From Sphingobium sp. TCM1 (GTDB lineage: Bacteria; Pseudomonadota; Alphaproteobacteria; Sphingomonadales; Sphingomonadaceae): 64,000 nt of DNA. The notes under the pieces were generated by a model, which was not told the DNA's origin, ran no database searches, and saw only the letters and a program-made list of their open reading frames with translations. Positions 14,983-23,998 of the stretch are shown in pieces. Numbering within the stretch: position 1 is the stretch's first letter; each line of letters opens with the position of its first letter. Both the position numbers and the translations under genes were made by a program. Location of the stretch: contig NZ_LXVX01000041.1 of NCBI RefSeq assembly GCF_001650725.1, positions 62,001-126,000 on the forward strand. Reading direction: 5' to 3'.

Positions 14983-17745
14983 ATGGTCATGCAGTTCCCC
15001 GCCCTGGGAGCGCGCCGCGCAATCATCGACAGGCGTGCAATTTCCGATACGATCAACGCCCTGGCGCAGGAGCACCGGGGCGATCCTGTCCGGCTGCGCG
15101 GCCTGATCGTCAGGGAATTGAAGGCCGCGCTCGACCATGGCCGGCACGAAGTCGCCAAGCGACTGGAGGCCAAGCCCACGCGCGGGCGCGAATCCGTGAC
15201 CGCCTTCGCGTTCCTGATCGACCAGATTCTTCGCCTGCTCTACGATGCGACGACGCATCATCTCTATCCTGCCGGAAACCGCAGCACCGGCGAGCGGATC
15301 GTGCTGATCGCAGTGGGCGGCTATGGCCGGGGCGAAATGGCGCCGCACAGCGATGTCGACATCGGCTTCATCACCCCGTGGAAGCCCACCGGCTGGACCG
15401 AGCAGGTGATTGAATCCATGCTCTATTCGCTCTGGGATCTGGGGCTGAAGGTGGGTCATAGCAGCCGCTCGGTCGACGAGACGATGCGGATGGCGAAAAG
15501 CGACCTGACCGTCCGCACCGCGCTGCTGGAGGCGCGCTATATCTGGGGCGACCGCGCCCTTTACGAGGAAACCTCCACGCGCTTCGATGCCGAGGTGATG
15601 CAGGGCAATGCCCGCGCCTTCGTGACCGAGAAGCTGGAAGAACGCGACGAGCGCCACAAGCGCATGGGCGACAGCCGCTATGTCGTCGAACCCAATGTGA
15701 AGGAAGGCAAGGGCGGCCTGCGCGACCTGCACACATTGTTCTGGATCGGCAAATATGTGAACCGGGTGCGATCGGTCGCCGAACTGGTCGATGTCGGTCT
15801 GCTGACGCAGACCGAATTGCGCCAGTTCCAGAAGGCCGAGGATTTCCTGTGGGCGGTGCGATGCCATCTCCACACCATCACCGGCCGGGCCGAGGACCGG
15901 CTGACCTTCGACCTCCAGCTGGAAACGGCGACGCGGATGCGCTTCACCGCGCGCGCCGGCCGGTCGGGCGTAGAGCGCTTCATGCGCTATTATTTCCTCA
16001 ACGCGAAGACGGTCGGGGACCTCACCGCCGTGTTTCTGGCGCATTTGGACGACCAGATGGGGCCGAAGGGACGGCGCTATATCCCGTCCATCTTCCGCCG
16101 CCCCAAGAAGCTGGACGGATTCGTGCTGGAACGGGGACGGCTGGCGCTGCCGAGCGACGATTTCTTTCAGGCCGATCCGGTGCGGCTGCTGGACATCTTC
16201 GCCGTGGCGGACAAGCATGGCTTGCAGATTCACCCCAGCGCCATGCGCGCGGCCAGCCGCGATGCCGGGCTGATCACCGCCAAGATCCGCAAGGATCCCC
16301 GCGCCAACGCCGCCTTCATGGAGGTGCTGACCTCACCGCGCGATCCCGAAACGGTGCTGCGCTGGATGAACGAATCGACCGTGTTCGGCCGTTTCGTCCC
16401 CGACTTCCGCCGCGTCGTCGCGCAGATGCAGTTCGACATGTACCATCACTATACCGTCGATGAGCATACCATTCGCGCGGTGGGGCTGCTGGCGCGGATC
16501 GAGAAGGGCGACCTGCCGGACGACCATCCGCTGGCCACCGACCTGATGGGCAAGATATTGTCCCGCCGCGTCCTCTATGTCGCGGTACTGCTGCACGACA
16601 TTGCCAAGGGGCGGGGCGGCGACCACAGCATATTGGGGGCGGAAGTGGCCGAACATCTCTGCCCGCGCCTGGGCATGACCCCGGCAGAGACGGAGACCGT
16701 AGCCTGGCTGGTCCGCTATCACCTGCTGATGTCGGCGACCGCATTCAAGCGCGACCTGGCCGACTACAAGACGATCCTCGACTTCGTCGACGTGGTGCAA
16801 AGCCCGGAACGATTGCGCCTGCTGCTCTGCCTGACCGTGGTCGATATTCGCGCCGTGGGTCCGGGCGTCTGGAACAGCTGGAAACGTCAATTGCTGGGCG
16901 ATCTCTATGACGCGGCCGAGGAAGTGCTGCGCCTGGGCCATAAGCAGAAGGGCCGCGGCGAACGGGTCACCGCCAAGCAGGAAGGGCTGCGTCAGGCGCT
17001 GGGCATGGACGATGCCGCGTTCGCGGCGTTCAGCAAGCGCCTGCCCGAATCCTACTGGATCGCCGAGCCGGAGGATATTCTGGTCCATAACGCCCAGCAT
17101 ATCCTGGCATCGGGCGAATCCCCGCTGTCGATCGCGGCCCATTATTACCCGCAGCGCGGCGCGACCCTCGTCACCGTCTATGCGGCGGACCATCCGGGCC
17201 TGTTCTACCGGATCGCGGGGGCCATTCATCTGGCAGGCGGCAACATCATCGACGCGCGCATCCATACGACGCGCGACGGCGTGGCGATCGACAACTTCCT
17301 GGTGCAGGACCCGCTGGGCGGCGCCTTCCACAGTCCCGAACAGCTGGCCCGCATCCGCAACGCGATCGAGGATTCGCTGTCGAACCGGCATCGCCTCATC
17401 ACCAAGCTCGCGGCGCGTCCCCTGCCCCGCACCCGCGCCGAAGCCTTCCGCATCGAGCCGAATGTGCTGATCGACAACAAGGCGTCCAATCGCTTCACCG
17501 TGGTCGAGGTGAATGCCCGCGACCGGCCGGCGCTGCTGTTCAGCCTGGCCAACGCCCTGTTCCAGTCGAAGGTCACGGTCCATAGCGCCCATGTCGCCAC
17601 CTATGGCGAACGGGCGGTCGACACCTTCTACGTCACCGACCTGCTGGGCGGGAAGATCGAGAGCAAGGGCCGGTTGCAGACGCTGGAGCGGCGCCTGCTC
17701 GAAGCGGCCGGCGGCGAAGTGGGTGAGGCGCTGGAAATGGCGTGA
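14983..17745 (+). CDS. glnD: PII uridylyltransferase/uridylyl-removing enzyme
   Basis: 920 residues. It senses glutamine and adds or removes UMP on the PII protein, controlling nitrogen assimilation. The nucleotidyltransferase domain has GGYGRGEMAPHSDVDIGF (from about residue 112). The HD hydrolase domain has LLHDIAKGRGGDHS (His538, Asp539). Two C-terminal ACT domains begin near 726 (TLVTVYAADHPGLFYRIAG) and 837 (FTVVEVNARDRPALLFSLAN) and bind glutamine. All key residues are present, so both activities are expected. It is coupled closely to mutS. No glnB or ntr genes are in the window, though ptsN is. Confidence 0.97.
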   Translation: MVMQFPALGARRAIIDRRAISDTINALAQEHRGDPVRLRGLIVRELKAALDHGRHEVAKRLEAKPTRGRESVTAFAFLIDQILRLLYDATTHHLYPAGNRSTGERIVLIAVGGYGRGEMAPHSDVDIGFITPWKPTGWTEQVIESMLYSLWDLGLKVGHSSRSVDETMRMAKSDLTVRTALLEARYIWGDRALYEETSTRFDAEVMQGNARAFVTEKLEERDERHKRMGDSRYVVEPNVKEGKGGLRDLHTLFWIGKYVNRVRSVAELVDVGLLTQTELRQFQKAEDFLWAVRCHLHTITGRAEDRLTFDLQLETATRMRFTARAGRSGVERFMRYYFLNAKTVGDLTAVFLAHLDDQMGPKGRRYIPSIFRRPKKLDGFVLERGRLALPSDDFFQADPVRLLDIFAVADKHGLQIHPSAMRAASRDAGLITAKIRKDPRANAAFMEVLTSPRDPETVLRWMNESTVFGRFVPDFRRVVAQMQFDMYHHYTVDEHTIRAVGLLARIEKGDLPDDHPLATDLMGKILSRRVLYVAVLLHDIAKGRGGDHSILGAEVAEHLCPRLGMTPAETETVAWLVRYHLLMSATAFKRDLADYKTILDFVDVVQSPERLRLLLCLTVVDIRAVGPGVWNSWKRQLLGDLYDAAEEVLRLGHKQKGRGERVTAKQEGLRQALGMDDAAFAAFSKRLPESYWIAEPEDILVHNAQHILASGESPLSIAAHYYPQRGATLVTVYAADHPGLFYRIAGAIHLAGGNIIDARIHTTRDGVAIDNFLVQDPLGGAFHSPEQLARIRNAIEDSLSNRHRLITKLAARPLPRTRAEAFRIEPNVLIDNKASNRFTVVEVNARDRPALLFSLANALFQSKVTVHSAHVATYGERAVDTFYVTDLLGGKIESKGRLQTLERRLLEAAGGEVGEALEMA

Positions 17746-17754
17746 GCCGCCCCG

Positions 17755-18273
17755 TCAGGGCATGATCTCCATCAGATCGCCCGGCGCGAGCAGCGGCAGC
17801 AGGCGCAGCATGTCGGTCCGCTCCACCGCCACGCAACCTGCGGTCGGGCGCCCTTCGGACAGGTGGAAGAAGATGGCGCTGCCCTGTCCCGGCACGGGCG
17901 GGGCGTCATTATGGCCCAGGACGATGATGACGTCATAGGCATCGTCGCTGCGGATCAGGCTTTCGGCCGAGAAGGGACGGGGCAGGCGGACGGGGCGGTT
18001 ATAGGCGGGGTCGGCAACATCATCCGACCAGCCGTCCGTCGCCCGGACCCAGCGCCAGGGGAGCACGATCCCCCTCCCCTCGGCCTTGCCCGGACGCAGC
18101 AGCACGCCGCGGATCGGCCATGTCCCGATCGGGGTGCAGCCATCGCCCTCGCGCTTGTCCGCCGCCCGGCAGGCTCCCCCGCGCCCGATGGTGCAGGACA
18201 TCGTCAGATCAGCAAAGGTCAGGCGGCCCGCACCGCATTCGACGCGGATGATATTCGCCGCCGGTCGGCTCAT
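17755..18273 (-). CDS. L,D-transpeptidase (YkuD) family protein
   Basis: 172 residues of the YkuD fold, which makes 3-3 cross-links in peptidoglycan or tethers proteins to it. The active-site motif is seen as FFHLSEGRPTAGCVAVE, with the conserved His, Gly and catalytic Cys about residues 138-150. CTPIGTWPI and GHNDAPPVPGQGSAI also fit. There is no clear signal peptide, which is unusual for a periplasmic enzyme; many short YkuD proteins of this subgroup share that trait. It overlaps the ribA stop by ATGA and is the third gene of an xth-ribA unit. Confidence 0.88.
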   Translation of the reverse strand: MSRPAANIIRVECGAGRLTFADLTMSCTIGRGGACRAADKREGDGCTPIGTWPIRGVLLRPGKAEGRGIVLPWRWVRATDGWSDDVADPAYNRPVRLPRPFSAESLIRSDDAYDVIIVLGHNDAPPVPGQGSAIFFHLSEGRPTAGCVAVERTDMLRLLPLLAPGDLMEIMP

Positions 18274-19331
18274 AGCTGATGCCCGGTGCGGTCCCGCTTG
18301 GTGGCAAGATAGCGCTCATTATGCGGGTTGGACGGGAGGATGATCGGGAGACGTTCGGCTACCTTGATTCCGGCCGCTTCCAGCCCCGCCACCTTGTTCG
18401 GATTATTGGTTAGCAACCGCACCTCGCCCACCCCCAGCAGGTCCAGCATCCGCGCCGCCACCGAAAAATCGCGCGCATCGATGGCGAAGCCCAGACGGAC
18501 ATTGGCGTCGACCGTGTCGAATCCCTGGTCCTGCATGGCATAGGCGCGCAGCTTGTTGACCAGGCCGATGCCGCGTCCTTCCTGACGCAGATAGAGCAAT
18601 ATGCCCCAGGGCGCATCGGCGATCTGGTGCAGCGCCTCATGCAATTGCGGCCCGCAATCGCATTTCAGGCTGCCCAGCACGTCGCCGGTCAGGCACTCGC
18701 TGTGCAGCCGGATCACCGGGGGAGCGGAGTCGCGCTTGCCGACGATCAGCGCGACATGCTCGCGTGGCTCGTCCGGGCTACGGAACGCGACGATCTCAGC
18801 CGATTCGCTGGCCGACACCGGCAATCGCGCGCGGGTCGCGACAGCAAGATGGACAGCATCGTCATAGGCCGCGATGTCGTCGGCACTGACCTGCGCCTCC
18901 GCCGGCCCATCGCCTTCCAGCAGGAAATAGGCCGGCAGGATACCGGCCAGCCGCGCCAGCCGCAGCGCCGCCTTGGCGGCCTGCGGCGCGGTCAGCGGAC
19001 GGGCGCGGAACGGCCCCTTGAGCGGCGAGGCAAGGTCGAGCACCGGATCGGCGATCGCGGTCGCAACGTCGGCGTCGATCCACGGTGTCCGTTCGATCAG
19101 CACCGGAAGGTCCGGGTCGGCGGCGGCAAGCTGATTGGCCAGCTTCAGCGTCTCGGCGCGCGCGGCGGAGACCAAGATGTCGGCTTCGCTGTCGGGATCG
19201 AAGCCCGCCAGCGTCACCGCATCGGCGCCTTCGATCGCCATCAGCCGGATCGCGCCGTCGGGCGCGGTCAGGCGCACTGCCCAGCCCCGGCGCAGCGCGT
19301 CGATGGCGCGGGCAGCGTCCCGCCCGCTCAT
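18270..19331 (-). CDS. ribA: GTP cyclohydrolase II with N-terminal extension
   Basis: 353 residues. The C-terminal 200 residues are RibA, the first enzyme of riboflavin synthesis: the zinc-binding HSECLTGDVLGSLKCDCG and the active-site LRQEGRGIGLVNKLRAYAMQD are present. The first 150 residues have no RibA counterpart in E. coli. They begin ARAIDALRRGWAVRL, which weakly resembles the start of DHBP synthase (RibB) but lacks its acidic DDEDREN motif, so it looks like a degenerate RibB-like domain. The ATG at 19331 overlaps the xth stop by one base. Confidence 0.93.
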   Translation of the reverse strand: MSGRDAARAIDALRRGWAVRLTAPDGAIRLMAIEGADAVTLAGFDPDSEADILVSAARAETLKLANQLAAADPDLPVLIERTPWIDADVATAIADPVLDLASPLKGPFRARPLTAPQAAKAALRLARLAGILPAYFLLEGDGPAEAQVSADDIAAYDDAVHLAVATRARLPVSASESAEIVAFRSPDEPREHVALIVGKRDSAPPVIRLHSECLTGDVLGSLKCDCGPQLHEALHQIADAPWGILLYLRQEGRGIGLVNKLRAYAMQDQGFDTVDANVRLGFAIDARDFSVAARMLDLLGVGEVRLLTNNPNKVAGLEAAGIKVAERLPIILPSNPHNERYLATKRDRTGHQL

Positions 19332-20128
19332 CAGAAGGCGAACTCGGTGATGATGGGGATATGGTCGGACGGTTTCACCCAGCTGCGCGCCGGTTCCACG
19401 ACGCGGTGGCTGGTCGCCTTCTCCGCGACATCCTTCGTCATCCACATATGGTCAAGGCGGCGGCCGCGATCCGACGTCGCCCAGTCCTTCGCCCGATAGC
19501 TCCACCAGGTGTAGAGCCGCGCCGGCGCGGGATGGAAATGGCGGCCGATGTCGACCCAGTCGTTCGACGCCTGGAGCCGACCGAGAATCTCGCATTCGAT
19601 CGGCGTATGGCTGACCACGTCGAGCAGCTGCTTGTGGCTCCACACGTCGCATTCCAGCGGCGCGATGTTGAAGTCGCCGGTCAGGATGGTCGGCTTGTCG
19701 TCGAGCGCGGAGGACCACTGGATCATCCGCTCCAAGAAATCGAGCTTCTGGCCGAATTTCGGATTCACGTCCCGGTCGGGAACGTCGCCGCCGGCAGGGA
19801 CATAGACATTCTCGATCCGCACCCCATTTTCGAGCCGCACCCCGACATGGCGCGCCTCGCCATTGGCCTGCCAGTCGAACCGGTCGTCCTCATGGATCGG
19901 CACCTTGCTCATGATCGCGACGCCATGATGCATACGCTGCCCGTTCAGCACCTGGTGGACATAGCCCAGCCGCCTGAACATGTCGGTGGGGAATATCTCG
20001 TTCACCACCTTGGTTTCCTGAAGGCACAATATGTCGGGCGCTTCTTCCCGGAGCAGCTGTTCGACGATGTCGATCCGCGCGCGGACGCTGTTGATGTTCC
20101 AGGAGCAAATGGAGAGGGTATCGGCCAT
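19331..20128 (-). CDS. xth: exodeoxyribonuclease III (AP endonuclease)
   Basis: 265 residues of the ExoIII/EEP nuclease family, which cleaves abasic sites and degrades 3' ends in base-excision repair. Motifs in order: SWNINSVRAR (about 8-17), CLQETKV with the metal-binding Glu (about 35-41), GDFNIAPLECDVW (about 153-165), the YTWWSY block (about 207-212) and SDHIPIITEF at the end with the catalytic Asp-His. It is first in the xth-ribA-L,D-transpeptidase unit; the overlaps show translational coupling although the products are not related in function. Confidence 0.96.
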   Translation of the reverse strand: MADTLSICSWNINSVRARIDIVEQLLREEAPDILCLQETKVVNEIFPTDMFRRLGYVHQVLNGQRMHHGVAIMSKVPIHEDDRFDWQANGEARHVGVRLENGVRIENVYVPAGGDVPDRDVNPKFGQKLDFLERMIQWSSALDDKPTILTGDFNIAPLECDVWSHKQLLDVVSHTPIECEILGRLQASNDWVDIGRHFHPAPARLYTWWSYRAKDWATSDRGRRLDHMWMTKDVAEKATSHRVVEPARSWVKPSDHIPIITEFAF

Positions 20129-20178
20129 GCGGATGCACTAGGAGGGCAAGCGGGGATGCGCAAGCGCCGGACAACGTA

Positions 20179-20212
20179 AGACCCCCGCTCCGGGGGCGTG
20201 GAACGGGGGTCT
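20179..20212 (-). terminator. hairpin between lolA and xth
   Basis: AGACCCCCG (20179-20187) and CGGGGGTCT (20204-20212) form a perfect 9-bp stem. An inner alternative pairs CCCCCG with CGGGGG (20182-20187 and 20191-20196). No T-tract follows, so intrinsic termination is doubtful. It lies in a 246-base gap and may end lolA transcripts or protect an RNA end. Confidence 0.45.
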
Positions 20213-20374
20213 CGATCGCGCCCTTGAAGCGCTTCGCGGCGAAAGCTGGGGACCGGGTAACAGGGGGGAAATCCCGGTTTTGTCTCTCGCCGTGGGTTTC
20301 TGATTAGCGCCCCGGATATGAGCGGCAGATGAACGGACAGCAAAGTTTTTCGGTCCGTCCCGTCGTTTGCTCGT

Positions 20375-21013
20375 TCAGCCGCCGGCCGAGCGACCGCGGG
20401 GGCGCGGATCGGTCCAGCGGAATGCGGAATCGGCGACGGGCGCACCGTAACGCTGATTGGTGAGGCGCACCGCCGTGCGGTTATTCTGCGAATCGAGCGC
20501 CACCCAGCCATAGAGCTGCAAGCCCGCCGGGCTGGCGGCGTCCCGCTTGAAGATCATCGTGATCGTCCCGAACTCCGGCCGCTTGGCGTCGCGCGCCTGC
20601 ACGCTCAGGATCGACGGATCGCCGGTAGGCACGACCTTGCCGAACTTCGACAGATCCTTGCTGGGATCGAGCAGGGCGCCCAGCGGCGAGTTGCCGATCG
20701 GCCAGCGTTGCACCTGCCGCACCTCATAATCGATCATCGTCAGCGCCTTGCCGTCGCCCACGATCAGCAGCGGCACGCCCTTCTGATATTGGAAGCGGAT
20801 CTTGCCCGGCTGCTTCAGGGTCAGCTGACCGGTCAGCGTCTGGCCGTTGCGGTCGGTCTGGCTGAAATCGGCCGTCAGGGTCGTGACCGCGCGAATATAG
20901 GCGTTGACCTGGCCAAGGTCGGATCGACCCTGCTGCGCCGCGACGGGCAGCGCCGGTACGACCAGCGGCGCGGCGGCAAGGGCAAGCGCGAGGGGCGCAA
21001 TGATGCGCTTCAT
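20375..21013 (-). CDS. lolA: outer membrane lipoprotein carrier protein LolA
   Basis: 212 residues. LolA carries lipoproteins through the periplasm from LolCDE to the outer membrane. It has a signal peptide (MKRIIAPLALALAAAPLVVP, cut after about AQQ), then the family body: TLTADFSQTDRNGQTLTGQLTLKQPGKIRF (split at Gly residues), LLIVGDGKALTMIDYEVRQ and GNSPLGALLD. ATG 21013 follows GGAG by 9 bases; upstream in-frame codons lack a signal and are rejected. It serves BamE and the other lipoproteins of the window. ftsK lies upstream on the same strand, as is common in alphaproteobacteria. Confidence 0.93.
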   Translation of the reverse strand: MKRIIAPLALALAAAPLVVPALPVAAQQGRSDLGQVNAYIRAVTTLTADFSQTDRNGQTLTGQLTLKQPGKIRFQYQKGVPLLIVGDGKALTMIDYEVRQVQRWPIGNSPLGALLDPSKDLSKFGKVVPTGDPSILSVQARDAKRPEFGTITMIFKRDAASPAGLQLYGWVALDSQNNRTAVRLTNQRYGAPVADSAFRWTDPRPRGRSAGG

Positions 21014-21255
21014 GACGTTCAACTCCGGTTGTTCTGGGAGAATGGGACTAGGATATGAGGCTTGAACCCGCTGTGAACCCGGCTGTTCCGAAACTGCAAG
21101 CTTTTGGGGTCGATGGGGGAGAGCATCCGCTGCAAATCGGGACAAGCTCCATCCCCCATGCTCCCGCCTCGCCATGCCGGTCTGTCCGGCGGCACCGCTC
21201 CAATTATGTTATCGGCGCGGCAGCAGCAGGGGCACGCCTAGCCGCTTTCCGCGCG
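21014..21255. other. intergenic region upstream of lolA
   Basis: No gene is seen. It must hold the lolA promoter. A 7-bp inverted repeat, ATGGGGG (21113-21119) and CCCCCAT (21153-21159), could form a hairpin in the leader about 100 bases before lolA. The rest of the 396-base gap to ftsK is filled by the small-RNA candidate and terminator at 21256-21391. Confidence 0.5.
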
Positions 21256-21285
21256 AAAAAAAAGGCCGATCGAAACGACCGGCCT
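21256..21285 (-). terminator. intrinsic terminator, minus strand
   Basis: AGGCCG (21263-21268) pairs with CGGCCT (21280-21285), extended inward by TCG/CGA across one mismatch. On the minus strand the stem is followed by eight U residues (A-run 21256-21263). It ends the ftsK 3' region and the small-RNA candidate. Confidence 0.85.
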
Positions 21286-21391
21286 GAAAGTTTTTAGGAG
21301 AGGATGCCTGAAAGGCCTGCTCTCTATGTCCCAACTGGTTCATAGCCGCAAATGCGAAGGACGAAAGCACGATTGCATGACGTGCAATCGT
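21256..21391 (-). ncRNA. small RNA candidate 1 (sibling of 28232-28364)
   Basis: Not recognised as a named family. On the minus strand, in order: a 9-bp palindrome (ACGATTGCA, 5 bases, TGCAATCGT; 21369-21391), 12 bases, the word CGCATTTGCG, 29 bases, then a small hairpin GCCT-TTC-AGGC. A single-stranded core CATCCTCTCCT follows, which complements a Shine-Dalgarno, and then the terminator with eight U. The copy at 28232 repeats this order with identical spacings. It could be a free transcript or be processed from the ftsK 3' end. The 5' end is unknown; I use the palindrome as the limit. Confidence 0.6.
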
Positions 21392-21409
21392 CATGATTTT
21401 CCAGCCGGT

Positions 21410-23737
21410 TCAGATCGGATTCCCATTTTCGTCGCGCAACACCTCGCGGCGGCCGACATGGTTGGGTGGACCAACCAGTCCCTCTTCCTCCATGCGCTCG
21501 ATCAGCCGCGCGGCGCTGTTGTAGCCGACCCGCAACTGGCGCTGGAGCCAGCTGGTCGACGCCTTCTGGTTTTCGAACACCAGCTGGCACGCCTTGCGGA
21601 ACAGCTGGGCGTCGGGGCTGTCGTCGCCCAGATCGACCCCATCGAGCGCGAAACTGCCCTCCTCCGGCTCCTCGGTGACGGCCGAGATATAGTCGGGCTG
21701 ACCCTGGGCGCGCCAATGGTCGGCGACCACGCGCACCTCGTCGTCCGACACGAAGGGACCATGGACGCGGGTCAGACCCTTGCCGCCGTGCATGTAGAGC
21801 ATGTCGCCCTTGCCAAGCAGCTGCTCGGCGCCCTGTTCGCCCAGGATGGTGCGGCTGTCGATCTTGGACGTGACGAAGAAGCTGATGCGGGTCGGCAGGT
21901 TCGCCTTGATGACGCCGGTGATAACGTCGACCGAAGGCCGCTGTGTCGCGAGGATCAGGTGGATGCCCGCCGCACGGGCCTTCTGCGCCAGCCGCTGGAT
22001 CAGGAATTCGACTTCCTTGCCCGCCGTCATCATCAGGTCGGCCAGCTCGTCCACCACCACCACGATCTGCGGCAGCGGCTGGAAATCGAGCTGTTCCTCC
22101 TCGTAGATGGGCTTGCCGGTTTCAGGATCATAGCCGGTCTGGACGCGGCGGCCGAGCGGCTTGCCCTTCGCCTTGGCGGCGCGGACCTTCTCGTTATAAT
22201 TGGCGAGATTGCGGACCGAGATCGACGCCATCATGCGGTAGCGGTCCTCCATCTGCTCCACCGCCCATTTCAGCGCACGGATCGCCTTGGCCGGTTCGGT
22301 GACGACCGGCGAGAGGAGATGCGGAATATCGTCATAGGTCGACAGTTCCAGCATCTTGGGATCGATCATGATCAGTCGCAACTGGTCCGGCGTCATGCGG
22401 TAGAGCAGCGACAGGATCATGGCGTTGAGGCCGACCGACTTGCCCGACCCGGTGGTGCCCGCGATCAGCAGGTGGGGCATGGGGGCGAGATCGGCGATGA
22501 TCGGCTCGCCCGAGATATTCTTGCCCAGGATGATCGGCAGCGTCGCTTCCTGCGCGAACTGCTCCGACGTGATGAGCTCGCGGAAGGATACGCCCTCGCG
22601 ATGGGCGTTGGGCAATTCGATGCCAATGACGGTGCGGCCGGGAATCGTCGCGACGCGGGCCGAGAGCGCCGACATGTTGCGGGCGATGTCGTCGGCCAGC
22701 GCGATCACCCGGCTCGCCTTGATGCCCGGCGCCGGTTCCAGCTCATACATGGTGACGACCGGGCCGGGCCGCACTTCGACGATATTGCCCTTCACATGGA
22801 AGTCGTCGAGTACGCTCTCCAGCAGGCGCGCGTTGCGCTCCAGCGCCGCCTTGTCGATCTTGCCGCCCTGGCTCGCGGGGATGGGATTGAGCAGGTCGGG
22901 CGAGGGCAGCGAGCTGTTGCCGAACAGGTCGTCCTGGCTGACCGGCGCCATGGACCGCTGCACCGGCGCGGGCTTGGGCGTCTGGATGGTGATGGGCGGC
23001 TTGGGCTCGTTCGACACCTGCTTGCGCGGCGCGATGACGCGTTCCACCGGCTCGTCATCCTCCTCCTCCTCCTCGTCAGGCAGCGCCGCGCCGCCGGCAA
23101 AGGCCAGGCTGGGGCGCGGCAGGCTGAGCCGGGGGAGTGAGGGACGCCGCAGCGCGATGATCGGCTTCTCCAGCGCCAGGCTGCGGTAACAGGTGAAGAG
23201 GCCGGCGATCAGCGTGATGACGATCAGGATGCCCCTGATCCAGGGCGCGGCGACTGGCGCCTGCGCGGTCAGGCTGGCAATGCCCTTCGCGATGACAAGA
23301 CCGATGACGCCCCCCCAACCGGCGGGCAGCCCGACCAGCGGCTCGCTCTGGAACAGGGCCAGCGCGATGCCGATCAGGATGATGCCGAACAGGCATTTGC
23401 CGAACTGCGCCTTCCATCCCGCCATGTCCTGATCGCCCCAGAGGCGGCGCGCGGTGATCGCCATCAAGGGCAGAACCAGCGCCACCGGCACGCCCAGCAG
23501 CCACAGGAGGAAATCGGCGACCCATGCGCCGGGCGCCTGCATGATATTGGCGACATGCTCGCCCGCGACCGTGTTCATCGACGGGTCGCTGGGCGTATAG
23601 CTCAACAGCGCCAGCGCCAGGAACAGCGTCGCGAGCATCAGCGCGAAAGCCCCGATCAGCGCCCCGCTGCGGATCAGGCTGCGCTTGAGCATTTCACGCC
23701 ATTCCGGCGAGCGTTTCACGGTGCGGCCGACGGCCAT
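21410..23737 (-). CDS. ftsK: DNA translocase FtsK
   Basis: 775 residues. FtsK pumps chromosome termini at the division septum and activates XerCD. About four membrane segments occupy the first 190 residues (for example GALIGAFALMLATLFLALALL). A short acidic and Pro-rich linker follows, then the motor: beta domain VRPGPVVTMYELEPAPG, Walker A GTTGSGKS (427-434), IVVVVDELADLMM and HLILATQRPSVDVITG. The C-terminal gamma winged helix (ARLIERMEEEGLVGPPNHVGRREVL, split at its Pro pair) reads KOPS sites. ATG 23737 gives MAVGRTVKR. The linker is short compared with E. coli FtsK, as is usual outside gammaproteobacteria. Confidence 0.96.
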   Translation of the reverse strand: MAVGRTVKRSPEWREMLKRSLIRSGALIGAFALMLATLFLALALLSYTPSDPSMNTVAGEHVANIMQAPGAWVADFLLWLLGVPVALVLPLMAITARRLWGDQDMAGWKAQFGKCLFGIILIGIALALFQSEPLVGLPAGWGGVIGLVIAKGIASLTAQAPVAAPWIRGILIVITLIAGLFTCYRSLALEKPIIALRRPSLPRLSLPRPSLAFAGGAALPDEEEEEDDEPVERVIAPRKQVSNEPKPPITIQTPKPAPVQRSMAPVSQDDLFGNSSLPSPDLLNPIPASQGGKIDKAALERNARLLESVLDDFHVKGNIVEVRPGPVVTMYELEPAPGIKASRVIALADDIARNMSALSARVATIPGRTVIGIELPNAHREGVSFRELITSEQFAQEATLPIILGKNISGEPIIADLAPMPHLLIAGTTGSGKSVGLNAMILSLLYRMTPDQLRLIMIDPKMLELSTYDDIPHLLSPVVTEPAKAIRALKWAVEQMEDRYRMMASISVRNLANYNEKVRAAKAKGKPLGRRVQTGYDPETGKPIYEEEQLDFQPLPQIVVVVDELADLMMTAGKEVEFLIQRLAQKARAAGIHLILATQRPSVDVITGVIKANLPTRISFFVTSKIDSRTILGEQGAEQLLGKGDMLYMHGGKGLTRVHGPFVSDDEVRVVADHWRAQGQPDYISAVTEEPEEGSFALDGVDLGDDSPDAQLFRKACQLVFENQKASTSWLQRQLRVGYNSAARLIERMEEEGLVGPPNHVGRREVLRDENGNPI

Positions 23738-23899
23738 ATGACTGCATGTCCCCCAAATGTTCCGGATCGGCACAATGCCTCCGGCGGTGAGTCCGCGTCA
23801 AGCCTGCGGCCCTTCGGCCCGTCTCAACGGGTCCGTAACAACCCGTATCGAAGTGGCCGTGGCAGGCGCGGTACAAGCGGCGCGAAAGGAGTCCATCCC

Positions 23900-23998
23900 A
23901 TGATCGCTGCCTATTATCCCGCCCTGGTCGTCCTCGCGCTCGGCGCCTTCGCCGCCGGCCTGCTGTTCGTCAGCACCGAGGACTGGCTGAAGGACTAG
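23900..23998 (+). CDS. 32-residue single-pass membrane peptide
   Basis: Too short for usual gene calling, but it has an excellent Shine-Dalgarno, AAGGAG, 8 bases before the ATG. The peptide is one hydrophobic helix (YYPALVVLALGAFAAGLLFV, about 5-24) followed by a charged end (STEDWLKD), the plan of small subunits such as KdpF or CydX, though it matches neither. It is divergent from ftsK. Its TAG stop coincides with the first bases of a dispersed repeat (23996-24100), so the native end may have been altered by insertion. Function unknown. Confidence 0.6.
   Translation: MIAAYYPALVVLALGAFAAGLLFVSTEDWLKD

Noticed and set aside
21303..21344. Plus-strand leader peptide starting MPERP after AGGAGAGG
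   Set aside because: The same start occurs at 28275, but the Shine-Dalgarno is too close to the ATG, the two peptides diverge at once after MPERP, and no gene follows on the plus strand. The minus strand has the conserved hairpins and terminators, so an RNA on that strand explains the conservation better.
21326..23140. A 604-codon open frame antisense to ftsK
   Set aside because: Same cause. It covers FtsK motor motifs on the other strand and has no recognisable domain.
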